Source: an uncultured Oscillospiraceae bacterium (lineage in GTDB: Bacteria; Bacillota; Clostridia; Oscillospirales; Ruminococcaceae). From it: DNA of 22,743 nucleotides. Below the pieces are notes generated by a model. The model was not told the DNA's origin. It searched no databases and worked only from the letters and a program-made list of their open reading frames with translations. Made by a program: the position numbers and the translations under genes. Every line of letters begins with the position of its first letter. Within the stretch, counting starts at the first letter, position 1. The DNA is taken from positions 1-22,743 of the forward strand of contig CAKSPH010000037.1 of the NCBI GenBank assembly GCA_934481355.1, written 5' to 3'. Of the stretch, positions 12,466-19,968 are shown piece by piece.

Positions 12466-15204
12466 ATGAAACTCAGAAAGATAGCGGCGGCTGCGGTCTG
12501 CGCGGCTGCGGCGGCAAATTCAGTTATACTTCCCGCGGCGGCGGAGGAAACGGAGATACCCATGAACAGCATAACCATTGACGGAAACAGCGCGAACACC
12601 CTTGAAAATATGCTCTACCGGGGCGTAGGCATGGTAAGCGCCAACAATTCTTCGCGGCTCCTGCTGGACTACAAGTCCGAGAATCCCGACAAGTACTGGG
12701 AGATAATGAACTGGATATTCGGAAAGCAGGGTCTGGAGGTCGCTCACCTCAAGCTCGAGATGGGAAGCGACATCAACTCCTCGTCCGGCACCGAGCCAGC
12801 CGTTAAGCGTACCGGGGACGAGCCTGCGGACGTTACCCGGGGCGCGGGATATCAGCTCGCGGCGGACGCGATGACGATAAATCCCGGCCTCACGCTGGAT
12901 ATGCTCTGGTGGAGCGAGCCGCTCTGGGTCAGCAATGCCGAGGACGTTTACGCGGCGCGCTACAAGTGGTACAAGGAGACCCTCGACGCGGCATATGCGG
13001 CCTACGGGCTGAAGTTCCAGTATGTTTCCGCGACCCAGAACGAGCGCGGCAGGGACAACGAGTGGGTGAAGTATCTCTCCCAGCACCTGAAATCCGAGAC
13101 GGACGCGCCATACGACTATTCAAAGATACAGATCGTCGCCGGCGATGAGGTCTGCACGTGGCAGGCGGCGGATGAGGTCCTGAAAGGGCTGCTTGACGGG
13201 GACTCCACGCTGTCGGACAATATAGACGTTCTCGGAAGCCACTACACCAGCAGCTCCACCGACCACGCGCAGACACTCGCCCGGGAATACGGCAAGGAGC
13301 TGTGGTTCAGCGAGGGAAGCTCCCCGATGTCCTACTCCGAAGGCGCGTGGCGCTTTGACGAGGGCAATTCCGGGCTTACCGGGATAAACGGCGCGCTGGA
13401 TATCGCCAACCGATACATCTCAATGTATCCACAGGGCGGAATGACCCTCTGCCAGTTCCAGCCGGTAGTCGCGGCGTACTATGACGGCGTGTGCTACTGC
13501 CAGAAGCAGTTCATCAACGCGTGCGACCCGTGGAGCGGCTACTACACGCTGGACAGCGGATTCTATACCATGCTTCAGTTCACGCAGTTCATGGACAAGG
13601 GCTGGAGCTTCGTTGACGGCGCCTGCTATGCGGACGGAGTCCCCGGCGGCGACGGTCACGCGATAGTTGACGCGAAATACAGCTACATGACGGTTTGCAG
13701 CCCGGATAAGTCCGACTACACCACCGTAGTAACCAACACCACCGCCGAGCCGATAACCTACGATTTCACCGTAACGAACCTTGACGGCGCGGGAAAGCCC
13801 GTGTTCCTGTGGGAAACACGCGGTCCCGATGGCGGCGCCTACAACGAGAACTATTTCAGGAACACAGGAAAGGTGGAGGCGGCTGAGAACGGCGGAAGCT
13901 ACACCTACTCCGTGACCGTAAAGCCCTATTCCATACTGACGGTTTCCACGGTGGAGCTCGCCCCGGCTGATTACCCCCAGGCGGACGAAAGCGCACGCAC
14001 CATTCTGGAGCTCCCGTATACCGATGATTACAGCTATGCCGGGTATCCCGGGGATTTCCTCTCCTCCCGGGGAAATGCCCCGAGATACACCACGGACGAG
14101 GGCGGAGCCTTCGAGGTGGAGAACGGAAAGCTGGTTCAGCAGATAACTCCTGACCTCAAGGCGAACGAGTGGGGCTGGACTCCCGACCCGACAACGAACT
14201 TCGGCGACGACCGCTGGTATAACTACAGCGTTTCAGTAAACGTTGAGTTCGCGCCGTCCGAAACGAAGCCTGAGAACTACGCGGGCGCGGGTCTGCGCTA
14301 CATCCAGGGTCACGCGGGAGCCTCCGGCTACTGGCTGAAGCTCACTGAAAGCGGCGAATGGAGCCTGTGGGAGAACAGCAGCGTGCTCCTCAGCGGCACC
14401 ACTGACGCTGACACCTCCAAGTCCGTGAACCTTAAGATAGAGGCAGTCCAGAATACCGTTCGCGGCTGGATAAACGGCGAGCAGGTGTGCGAATACACCG
14501 CTGAGGCTTCCTCCCTCGGCGCAGGCAGGGCGGCGTTCTTCTCCTCCTGTGACCGCAACAGCTTTGACGACCTCGTGATAGCTCCGGCGGAGGGCGTGGA
14601 TACATACATCACCCGAATCGACAACACCGATATGGCGTTCAATTACTCCGGCGACTGGGAGCACAACACCATGTCCAGCTTCAAGAACTACAAGAGGACG
14701 CTTTCCTCCGGAGCCGCAGGCAGCTCGTTCACCGTTGACTTTGACGGCACGGGGATAGCCCTTACCGGCGGCGGAAAGGGCGCGACGCTGAACTATTCCA
14801 TAGACGGCGGCGAGACCGTGGAGTACTCCTATCCCAAGACCGGAATGCGCGAAGTCCATCTGCTGATAAGCGGTCTGGAAAAGGGAAAGCACACCCTCAG
14901 CGTTACCGTTGCTGACGGCGGTTACAACGTTGACGGCGCGGAGGTCATCGGCGGCGCAGTTTACACCGCGAAGCAGCTCTCCTATCAGGAGGACGCGGAG
15001 CCGGCAGGCGCTTCCGGCGAGGTAAGGGAAACGGCTGAATCCGGCGCTGGCACTGGCGCGGACAGCGCTCCGGAATCTGCTGAGAGCGGCTCCGGAAAGG
15101 GTTCCGGGCTCCCGGCGGGCGCAGTCGCGGGAATCGCGGCAGGAGCTGTGGCAGTTGCCGCAGGAGTTGCCGCCGCAGTAGTCAGGAGCAGGAAAAAGAA
15201 GTAA
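12466..15204 (+). CDS. Secreted, membrane-anchored GH59-type beta-galactosidase
   Basis: A 912-aa extracellular enzyme. Residues 1-26 are a signal peptide (MKLRKIAAAAV ... PAAAEE). The catalytic barrel spans about 35-360 and matches the galactocerebrosidase family: SSRLLLDY, AHLKLEMGSDINSSSGTEP, then Glu-193 in QNERG as likely acid/base and Glu-283 in LWFSEGSS as likely nucleophile. About 430-500 is a beta domain, 575-690 a lectin-like domain (GAGLRYIQGHAGASGYWLKL), and about 705-800 a further beta-sandwich that may bind sugar (NYSGDW, DGTGIALTGGGKGATLNYSIDGG). A Ser/Gly/Glu linker leads to a C-terminal Ala/Gly/Val membrane helix and RSRKKK, so the enzyme stays on the cell surface. Bacterial GH59 substrates are poorly known; a plant galactan is likelier than a lipid. 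ATG 12466 has AAAGGAG. Confidence 0.85.
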   Translation: MKLRKIAAAAVCAAAAANSVILPAAAEETEIPMNSITIDGNSANTLENMLYRGVGMVSANNSSRLLLDYKSENPDKYWEIMNWIFGKQGLEVAHLKLEMGSDINSSSGTEPAVKRTGDEPADVTRGAGYQLAADAMTINPGLTLDMLWWSEPLWVSNAEDVYAARYKWYKETLDAAYAAYGLKFQYVSATQNERGRDNEWVKYLSQHLKSETDAPYDYSKIQIVAGDEVCTWQAADEVLKGLLDGDSTLSDNIDVLGSHYTSSSTDHAQTLAREYGKELWFSEGSSPMSYSEGAWRFDEGNSGLTGINGALDIANRYISMYPQGGMTLCQFQPVVAAYYDGVCYCQKQFINACDPWSGYYTLDSGFYTMLQFTQFMDKGWSFVDGACYADGVPGGDGHAIVDAKYSYMTVCSPDKSDYTTVVTNTTAEPITYDFTVTNLDGAGKPVFLWETRGPDGGAYNENYFRNTGKVEAAENGGSYTYSVTVKPYSILTVSTVELAPADYPQADESARTILELPYTDDYSYAGYPGDFLSSRGNAPRYTTDEGGAFEVENGKLVQQITPDLKANEWGWTPDPTTNFGDDRWYNYSVSVNVEFAPSETKPENYAGAGLRYIQGHAGASGYWLKLTESGEWSLWENSSVLLSGTTDADTSKSVNLKIEAVQNTVRGWINGEQVCEYTAEASSLGAGRAAFFSSCDRNSFDDLVIAPAEGVDTYITRIDNTDMAFNYSGDWEHNTMSSFKNYKRTLSSGAAGSSFTVDFDGTGIALTGGGKGATLNYSIDGGETVEYSYPKTGMREVHLLISGLEKGKHTLSVTVADGGYNVDGAEVIGGAVYTAKQLSYQEDAEPAGASGEVRETAESGAGTGADSAPESAESGSGKGSGLPAGAVAGIAAGAVAVAAGVAAAVVRSRKKK

Positions 15205-15214
15205 CAGACAGCAA

Positions 15215-15244
15215 AAAAGGAGAGCTCCGGCTCTCCTTTTTAAT
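15215..15244. terminator. Bidirectional terminator between GH59 and DHHW genes
   Basis: AAAAGGAGAGC (15215-15225) and GCTCTCCTTTT (15230-15240) form an 11-bp stem with a TCCG loop; T-runs on both strands. A smaller hairpin TGCCGC/GCGGCA (15252-15266) lies on the minus-strand side. Confidence 0.85.
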
Positions 15245-15284
15245 ATGCATATGCCGCGGAGCGGCACCAGAAATCCGGATCATC

Positions 15285-16751
15285 TCATATTCCCCAGTCC
15301 GCCTGAGTGAGGAAGTTGTTGTAGTACGTCACCGTGGAGGCTGTCGCCGCATGGAAAGCGTTGTTCGCGAACAGCACGTCTGTCACGCCGTTTTCGGTGA
15401 GGAAATCCACCGCGTTGTGTGTGAAATACCGCATATCTATAACGTATATCTCGTCAAAGGAGCCCATCAGGTATCCCGGCAGGGCGTTTCCGTAGCTGTC
15501 CTTGAAGATGGCGAGCTTCCGCCCGGTTCCGGCGTTCGTGGACACATTGACTACCTTGGCGTCCCCGCCCATGAACGTGCAGTAAGCCATGCCGTTCCCA
15601 TCGCCGTATTTTATGAAGAAATCAGCGTTGTACGGCTGATTCGCGCCGGTTATCCTTCCGTCGGTCAGAATATAGTCGTAGTAGGTGGTCGTGTAGTCAA
15701 CGTAGGTCGGAACGTAGTACACGAAGTCCTCCGGGTTGTTCTTCAGCACCGCGTCGCCAGAGTAGCCGTACATTGTGCCGACGTAATCGTGCACCACGCG
15801 CCGTTCGTACTTCGAGATGTCCTCGAACGGGACTCCCGCCGCCTGCGCGAATGCCTGCGCCGCGTAATACGCCCCCAGCGGAGCCCAGTGGTGGTCGGTG
15901 CGCAGGTAGATGTCCTCCTTGGTGTGCGACTGGAGCGCCGTGTAGGCGTCCACGCCGACAGCGCCCTTGAGATTCCCGTAGATGTGACCTATGTTGTCCT
16001 TCTGGCTTCCGCAGTAGGCGCGGACAGCCTCCGGACTGTAAAATTCGCAGGAGGTCGGTATCACCATCGCGTAAACGTTCACGTCCGGCAGAGCCTGCTT
16101 GTATTTGTTCACCACTTCCGCGTAGCGCTCCCCGACGGAGTAGCTCCCGCCGTACAGCATGAGCGCCCGGGTGCCTACCACGGCTATTCCGTTGTTGGTT
16201 ATCGTGACGGAATCATCCGGGTTTATGTCCTCGTCCGGGTCGAAAATATCCGGCGCGGAGGTGGTCTGCGCCGTCGTCAGGGCGGGTTTGTCCCCGGGAG
16301 TTTCGGAGGTTTTCGCGGTATCCTCAGGCTCAGAACCGGAGTCCGTTTTTTCTTCCAGTCCCGGCGCGGAGGTCTGCGGCTTGCTTTCTTCCGGAGCGCC
16401 GGTCTGCACGGAGCCCACGTTGTGCAGTCGTATCCCGTCCTGCCGGAAGCCTTTCAGCTCCCGGAGCTGGGTGGACATATCCGTCAGCTCGTCCCGGAAC
16501 GGCACTGTGTCGCTGAACCACCCGGAAACTCCCGCGGTGAAATCCCCGCTGAAATAGCTGTCCGCGGTGAGTTCCGGGAACTTTTTCAGCTCGCGCTTTT
16601 CGGTGACGCTTTCCGTGCTCCGTGGGAACACCAGCAGTCCCATGCCTACGCATTCGAACGCCAGAAGCGTGGTGACGAGATACGCCATGTTGGAAGCGCG
16701 GCGGCGCTTCGGGGTTTTCGGCTCCCTGTACTTTTTCTTGTTTGGCTTCAT
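15285..16751 (-). CDS. DHHW-family protein (AlgX/AlgJ-like acetylation partner)
   Basis: A 488-aa protein. A Lys/Arg-rich start and one membrane helix (about 22-43) anchor it, with the rest outside. Residues about 60-110 (YFSGDFTAGVSGWFSDTVPFRDEL) are the usual DHHW-family opening. A Pro/Thr/Ser/Glu-rich linker fills about 112-175. The SGNH-like domain follows, with Asp-286 and His-287/288 in RTDHHW and Ser-419 in FKDSYGNALPGYL as the likely catalytic triad (roles by analogy with AlgJ/AlgX). It follows the MBOAT gene by 8 bp, with GAGGTAAG before its ATG, so the two are translated together. The pair should move acetyl groups to an exported polysaccharide. Which polymer is not shown; no glycosyltransferases are in view. 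Confidence 0.9.
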   Translation of the reverse strand: MKPNKKKYREPKTPKRRRASNMAYLVTTLLAFECVGMGLLVFPRSTESVTEKRELKKFPELTADSYFSGDFTAGVSGWFSDTVPFRDELTDMSTQLRELKGFRQDGIRLHNVGSVQTGAPEESKPQTSAPGLEEKTDSGSEPEDTAKTSETPGDKPALTTAQTTSAPDIFDPDEDINPDDSVTITNNGIAVVGTRALMLYGGSYSVGERYAEVVNKYKQALPDVNVYAMVIPTSCEFYSPEAVRAYCGSQKDNIGHIYGNLKGAVGVDAYTALQSHTKEDIYLRTDHHWAPLGAYYAAQAFAQAAGVPFEDISKYERRVVHDYVGTMYGYSGDAVLKNNPEDFVYYVPTYVDYTTTYYDYILTDGRITGANQPYNADFFIKYGDGNGMAYCTFMGGDAKVVNVSTNAGTGRKLAIFKDSYGNALPGYLMGSFDEIYVIDMRYFTHNAVDFLTENGVTDVLFANNAFHAATASTVTYYNNFLTQADWGI

Positions 16752-16759
16752 TTCTTACC

Positions 16760-18229
16760 TCAGAATCTCAGATAGAGGAACGGGTTCGTGGTGCTTCCTA
16801 TCAGCAGGAGCGTGCTGACTGCCAGAAGTGCTGCGGCGCTGACGGTCTTTCCGGCGGTCAGCAGGACTTCCGCGCCCGCCCCGGGCTTCACAGCCGCCCT
16901 GTCGTAGTACATACGGATAAGGCTTCCCAGAGGGAGCGAGCATATCGCTGCCGCGATGAGCAGCCACAGGTTTCCGGTGAGCTGGTTCTGCGCCACTAGG
17001 TCCCATGCGCCGGCGGAGCCGTTCCCGAACAGAATGCTGATGAACTCCCCGAGTCTGCCGAGGTCGGTGAAGTAGAACAGCGCCCAGCCGAATACTATGA
17101 CGAACAGGCTGTATATATGCAGGAACACTTTCGGTATTTTGGCCTGAGCTTTTACAATCGTGTATTTTTCGAGCAGGATTATCACGCCGAAATACAGTCC
17201 CCACAGCACGAAATTCCAGCTTGCGCCGTGCCAGAGTCCTGTCAGGAACCACACCACCAGAATGTTCAGCGGCTGGTGTCTGCGGTTTCCGCCCATGGGA
17301 ATGTAGACGTAATCCCGGAAGAAGCTGCCCAGGGAGATGTGCCACCGCCGCCAGAATTCGGTTATCGTCAGCGAGATGTAGGGCGTGCGGAAATTCTCGT
17401 CAAAGTGGAAGCCAAGGCAGCGCCCCATGCCTATCGCCATGTCGGAATATCCCGAGAAATCGAAATAAATCTGGAACGTATAGGCGATGAGCCCCAGCCA
17501 TGCGCCTCCCGCCGAAAGGGAGGAGAAGTCCCCGTCAAGGAACGCCGAGGACAGCTCCACGAGCTGATTCGCGAGGATCACCTTTTTTCCGAGCCCTATG
17601 AGGAACCGGAAAGACCCCTCCGCGAGGTCGTCAAAGGAAATGCTACGGCGGTTTATTTCCGCGGAAATGGTGGAGTAGCGTACGATAGGCCCCGCGATAA
17701 GCTGCGGGAACATCGAAATATACAGAAGCAGCGCGGGAAAGCTCTGCTGGGCTCGGACTTCGCCGCGGTAGACGTCCACGATGTAGGATATCGCCTGAAA
17801 CGTGAAGAAGCTTATTCCGATGGGCAGGGCTATGCCGGGTTTCGGAACGCCGAGTCCGAAGAAATTCAGCGTATCCGCAAGGAAATCTGCGTACTTGAAC
17901 ACCGCTATCATGCCGATATTCAGTATCAGCCCGACGACCAGCGCGGGCTTTGATTTCCGCTTTCCCCGGTCTATGCAGAGCCCCACGGCGTAGTTCATCA
18001 GCACGCTGATCACCATCAGCGCGACGTACACCGGTTCTCCCCACGCGTAGAAAATCAGCGAGAAGATTATCAGCACGGCGTTTGAATACGGGCAGTAATT
18101 AGTTATCCGGAACCTCGGGCTTCCCTCCGCATAGGACGGCCGGGCGCTGTCCGCGCACCTGCCGACGGCGTAGCAGAGCGCCGCGGCAGGCAGGAATATA
18201 TATAAAAAGAATAAATCTGAAAAGACCAT
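16760..18229 (-). CDS. MBOAT-family O-acyltransferase (AlgI/DltB type)
   Basis: A 489-aa multi-pass membrane protein with about ten or more hydrophobic helices. Family marks are present: GPIVRYSTI near residue 176, the TEFWRRWHISLGSFFRDYVYIP block near 295-320, and His-334 in TGLWHGASW, the catalytic histidine of MBOAT enzymes. It carries an acyl group, usually acetyl from acetyl-CoA, across the membrane to a partner that modifies an extracellular polymer. Here the partner is the DHHW protein 8 bp downstream, so this is an AlgI-like rather than a teichoic acid D-alanylation (DltB) system; no dltA/C/D are present. ATG 18229 has GGGGTG 5 nt upstream. Promoter at 18276-18304. Confidence 0.93.
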   Translation of the reverse strand: MVFSDLFFLYIFLPAAALCYAVGRCADSARPSYAEGSPRFRITNYCPYSNAVLIIFSLIFYAWGEPVYVALMVISVLMNYAVGLCIDRGKRKSKPALVVGLILNIGMIAVFKYADFLADTLNFFGLGVPKPGIALPIGISFFTFQAISYIVDVYRGEVRAQQSFPALLLYISMFPQLIAGPIVRYSTISAEINRRSISFDDLAEGSFRFLIGLGKKVILANQLVELSSAFLDGDFSSLSAGGAWLGLIAYTFQIYFDFSGYSDMAIGMGRCLGFHFDENFRTPYISLTITEFWRRWHISLGSFFRDYVYIPMGGNRRHQPLNILVVWFLTGLWHGASWNFVLWGLYFGVIILLEKYTIVKAQAKIPKVFLHIYSLFVIVFGWALFYFTDLGRLGEFISILFGNGSAGAWDLVAQNQLTGNLWLLIAAAICSLPLGSLIRMYYDRAAVKPGAGAEVLLTAGKTVSAAALLAVSTLLLIGSTTNPFLYLRF

Positions 18230-18275
18230 ACGGCACCCCGTTTTTCTGTGGTTTTACAGCAAGATATACAACGTT

Positions 18276-18304
18276 ATTATAACACTATGGTAAATAGTTG
18301 TCAA
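18276..18304 (-). promoter_or_regulatory. Consensus promoter of the MBOAT-DHHW operon
   Basis: Minus strand: TTGACA (18299-18304), 17-bp spacer, TATAAT (18276-18281); both perfect. It leaves a leader of about 40 nt. Confidence 0.85.
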
Positions 18305-18478
18305 TAGTTGGCGGTTTTTTTCCGGCAGGGGCTGATAAATATCTTGACTTGCGACAGAATTTTCTGTGTATATCCTAAGAGAGGCGGATATTTTGAAAGA
18401 CAGAAAGAAAAAGCTCACCGGGCTTATTACCTCCAGTCCGGAATCCGCGCACTGCCTGAATCCGCAGGTAAATCCTAC

Positions 18479-18507
18479 TTGACAATTCGCGGAGATGGTG
18501 ATATAAT
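18479..18507 (+). promoter_or_regulatory. Consensus promoter of the DAHP synthase gene
   Basis: TTGACA (18479-18484), 17-bp spacer, TATAAT (18502-18507), 39 bp before the ATG. Both hexamers are perfect. Between the two divergent promoters (18305-18478) I see no gene that I can support. Confidence 0.85.
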
Positions 18508-18546
18508 AACTCTAGATTTATTGCAAAAGAAGGAGAAATACACAGA

Positions 18547-19575
18547 ATGTCAATGAATTTTCGCAGGAAGCTCCCGGTTCCTAAGGAGATAAAGGAGCTT
18601 TACCCGCTGAGCGATAAAATCAAGGCGATAAAGACCGAGCGCGACGCAATGATCGCGGACGTGTTCACCGGGAAGTCCGACAAGTTCCTGCTGATAATCG
18701 GTCCGTGCTCCGCGGATAACGAGGATTCCGTAATGGACTACACCTGCCGCCTTTCCAGACTTCAGGAGCAGGTAAAGGACAAGATAATCATCATTCCGAG
18801 AATATACACCAACAAGCCCAGGACTACCGGCGAGGGCTATAAGGGCATGATACACCAGCCCGACCCCACCAAGGGCGAGGATATGCTGGAGGGTCTTATC
18901 CATGTGCGCAAGCTCCACACCCGCGCCATCGAGGAGACCGGTCTTGTATGCGCAGACGAGATGCTCTATCCCGAGAACTACCGCTATCTGTCCGATATAC
19001 TCAGCTATGTCGCAGTAGGCGCGCGTTCAGTCGAGGATCAGGAGCACCGCCTTACCGCCAGCGGCATGGAGTGCCCCTGCGGTATGAAGAATCCTACCAG
19101 CGGCACTATCTCCATCATGCTGAACTCCATCCGTGCGGCTCAGAGCAGCCACACGTTCATCTATCGCGGCTGGGAGGTGGCAACGGACGGCAACCCGCTG
19201 GCTCACGCTATCCTCCGGGGAGCGCAGAACAAGCACGACCAGACTATCCCGAACTACCATTATGAGGACTTAAAGCTTCTGTACGATATGTATCAGGAGA
19301 AGAACCTGAAGAACATGGCGTGCGTAGTGGATACGAACCACTCCAACAGCGGCAAGAAGTACCTGGAGCAGATTCGAATTGCAAACGAGATACTCCACTC
19401 CATGCGCCACTCTCCGGAGATAAAGAGCATGGTAAAGGGTCTGATGATCGAGAGCTACATCGAGGACGGCGCGCAGAAGGTCGGCGACGGCGTTTACGGC
19501 AAGTCCATCACAGACCCCTGCCTTGGCTGGGAGAAGAGCGAAAAGATGGTTCTTGAAATAGCAGACCAGCTTTAA
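18547..19575 (+). CDS. aroF: Class I DAHP synthase (3-deoxy-7-phosphoheptulonate synthase)
   Basis: A 342-aa cytoplasmic enzyme that condenses phosphoenolpyruvate with erythrose-4-phosphate, the first step of the shikimate pathway. It is of the AroF/G/H type: IGPCSA (51-56, metal-ligand Cys), KPRTTGEGYKG (90-100), VGARSVEDQEHR, GMKNPTSGT, VDTNHSNSGK and DGVYGKSITDPCLGW. The F/G/H letter, that is which aromatic amino acid inhibits it, cannot be told from the sequence, so the symbol is generic. The start is ATG 18547, with AAGGAG 11 nt upstream; a second ATG two codons later is too far from that site. It has its own promoter and is followed by a repeat element rather than a clear terminator. 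Nearby tyrS fits an aromatic amino-acid theme. Confidence 0.95.
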   Translation: MSMNFRRKLPVPKEIKELYPLSDKIKAIKTERDAMIADVFTGKSDKFLLIIGPCSADNEDSVMDYTCRLSRLQEQVKDKIIIIPRIYTNKPRTTGEGYKGMIHQPDPTKGEDMLEGLIHVRKLHTRAIEETGLVCADEMLYPENYRYLSDILSYVAVGARSVEDQEHRLTASGMECPCGMKNPTSGTISIMLNSIRAAQSSHTFIYRGWEVATDGNPLAHAILRGAQNKHDQTIPNYHYEDLKLLYDMYQEKNLKNMACVVDTNHSNSGKKYLEQIRIANEILHSMRHSPEIKSMVKGLMIESYIEDGAQKVGDGVYGKSITDPCLGWEKSEKMVLEIADQL

Positions 19576-19712
19576 AATAATTCATAATTCGGAATTCATA
19601 ATTCGGAATTTTGGTGTCCGCTTCGCGGACGGATTTAAATTTCTGATACAATCGGAATACTGCCGCGACAGCGGCTCCGATAATTCTTAATTCCGAATTC
19701 CGAATTAATATT
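19576..19712. mobile_element. MITE-like element with AT-rich inverted ends
   Basis: Left end: tandem AATTCATAATTCGGAATT units (about 19578-19611). Right end: the complementary AATTCTTAATTCCG and AATTCCGAATT units (about 19682-19708). Between them lie two small hairpins, TCCGCTTCGCGGA (19617-19629) and GCCGCGACAGCGGC (19662-19675). Non-coding, about 135 bp, with near-palindromic ends: the build of a miniature inverted-repeat element. A target duplication is not clear. It sits between the DAHP synthase stop and the T-box. Confidence 0.6.
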
Positions 19713-19716
19713 AAAA

Positions 19717-19957
19717 GTGTTGACGGGAAAACAGTAGTCCCGGTAACTCCTTTCAGAGAGCCGCTGTTCGGTGCGAAGCGGCAGGAGCCCGTGGGATGAA
19801 TTACCTCCCTGAGCGGCGGTGCGAAGCGCGTTTGCGTGGGTAGCTCCGCACGGGTATGCCCGTTACAGCTTTCGAGGCGGGAGCTTCCCGCAAACTGAGG
19901 TGGTACCGCGATGATTCGCCCTCTGTGAGCTTCGGCTCATGGAGGGCGTTTGTTTTT
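19717..19957 (+). promoter_or_regulatory. T-box riboswitch (tRNA-sensing leader)
   Basis: Stem I contains the AGTA loop-E strand (19732-19735), GTCCC paired with GGGAT, the AGAGAG bulge (19755-19760) and GGTGCGAA distal loop (19770-19777). The specifier side reads TGAATTACC (19797-19805). The conserved T-box GAGGTGGTACCGCG lies at 19897-19910. A terminator (CGCCCTC with GAGGGCG, UUCG inner loop, TTTGTTTTT) occupies 19917-19957. Uncharged tRNA should block the terminator and turn on the genes downstream. Immediately after GAA the codon is TTA (Leu); one base further it is TAC (Tyr), which would suit tyrS at the operon's end. No convincing promoter precedes it; the MITE end may supply one. Confidence 0.93.
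19917..19957 (+). terminator. T-box regulated terminator
   Basis: CGCCCTCTGTGAGC with GCTCATGGAGGGCG gives 14 pairs including two wobbles, TTCG loop, then TTTGTTTTT. It ends 12 bp before the next ATG, so its T-run adjoins the ribosome site. Confidence 0.9.
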
Positions 19958-19968
19958 GGAGGTATTAT

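Noticed and set aside
15351..16775. Long plus-strand open frame opposite the DHHW gene
   Set aside because: Arg/Val-rich shadow with no motif; the minus strand has the RTDHHW and DSYGN motifs and coupled start.
18393..18482. TTG-started 29-codon frame before the DAHP synthase gene, as an attenuator peptide
   Set aside because: An AGAGAGGCGG site is present, but the peptide has no Phe, Tyr or Trp run and it ends inside the -35 box of the real promoter.
18308..18556. 82-codon plus-strand frame upstream of the DAHP synthase gene
   Set aside because: It runs through both divergent promoter regions and overlaps the start of the next gene, with no ribosome site or recognisable motif.
19576..19712. 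CRISPR array suggested by the repeated AATTCGGAATT units
   Set aside because: Repeats are short, palindromic, inverted at the two ends and lack regular spacers; a MITE-like element fits better.
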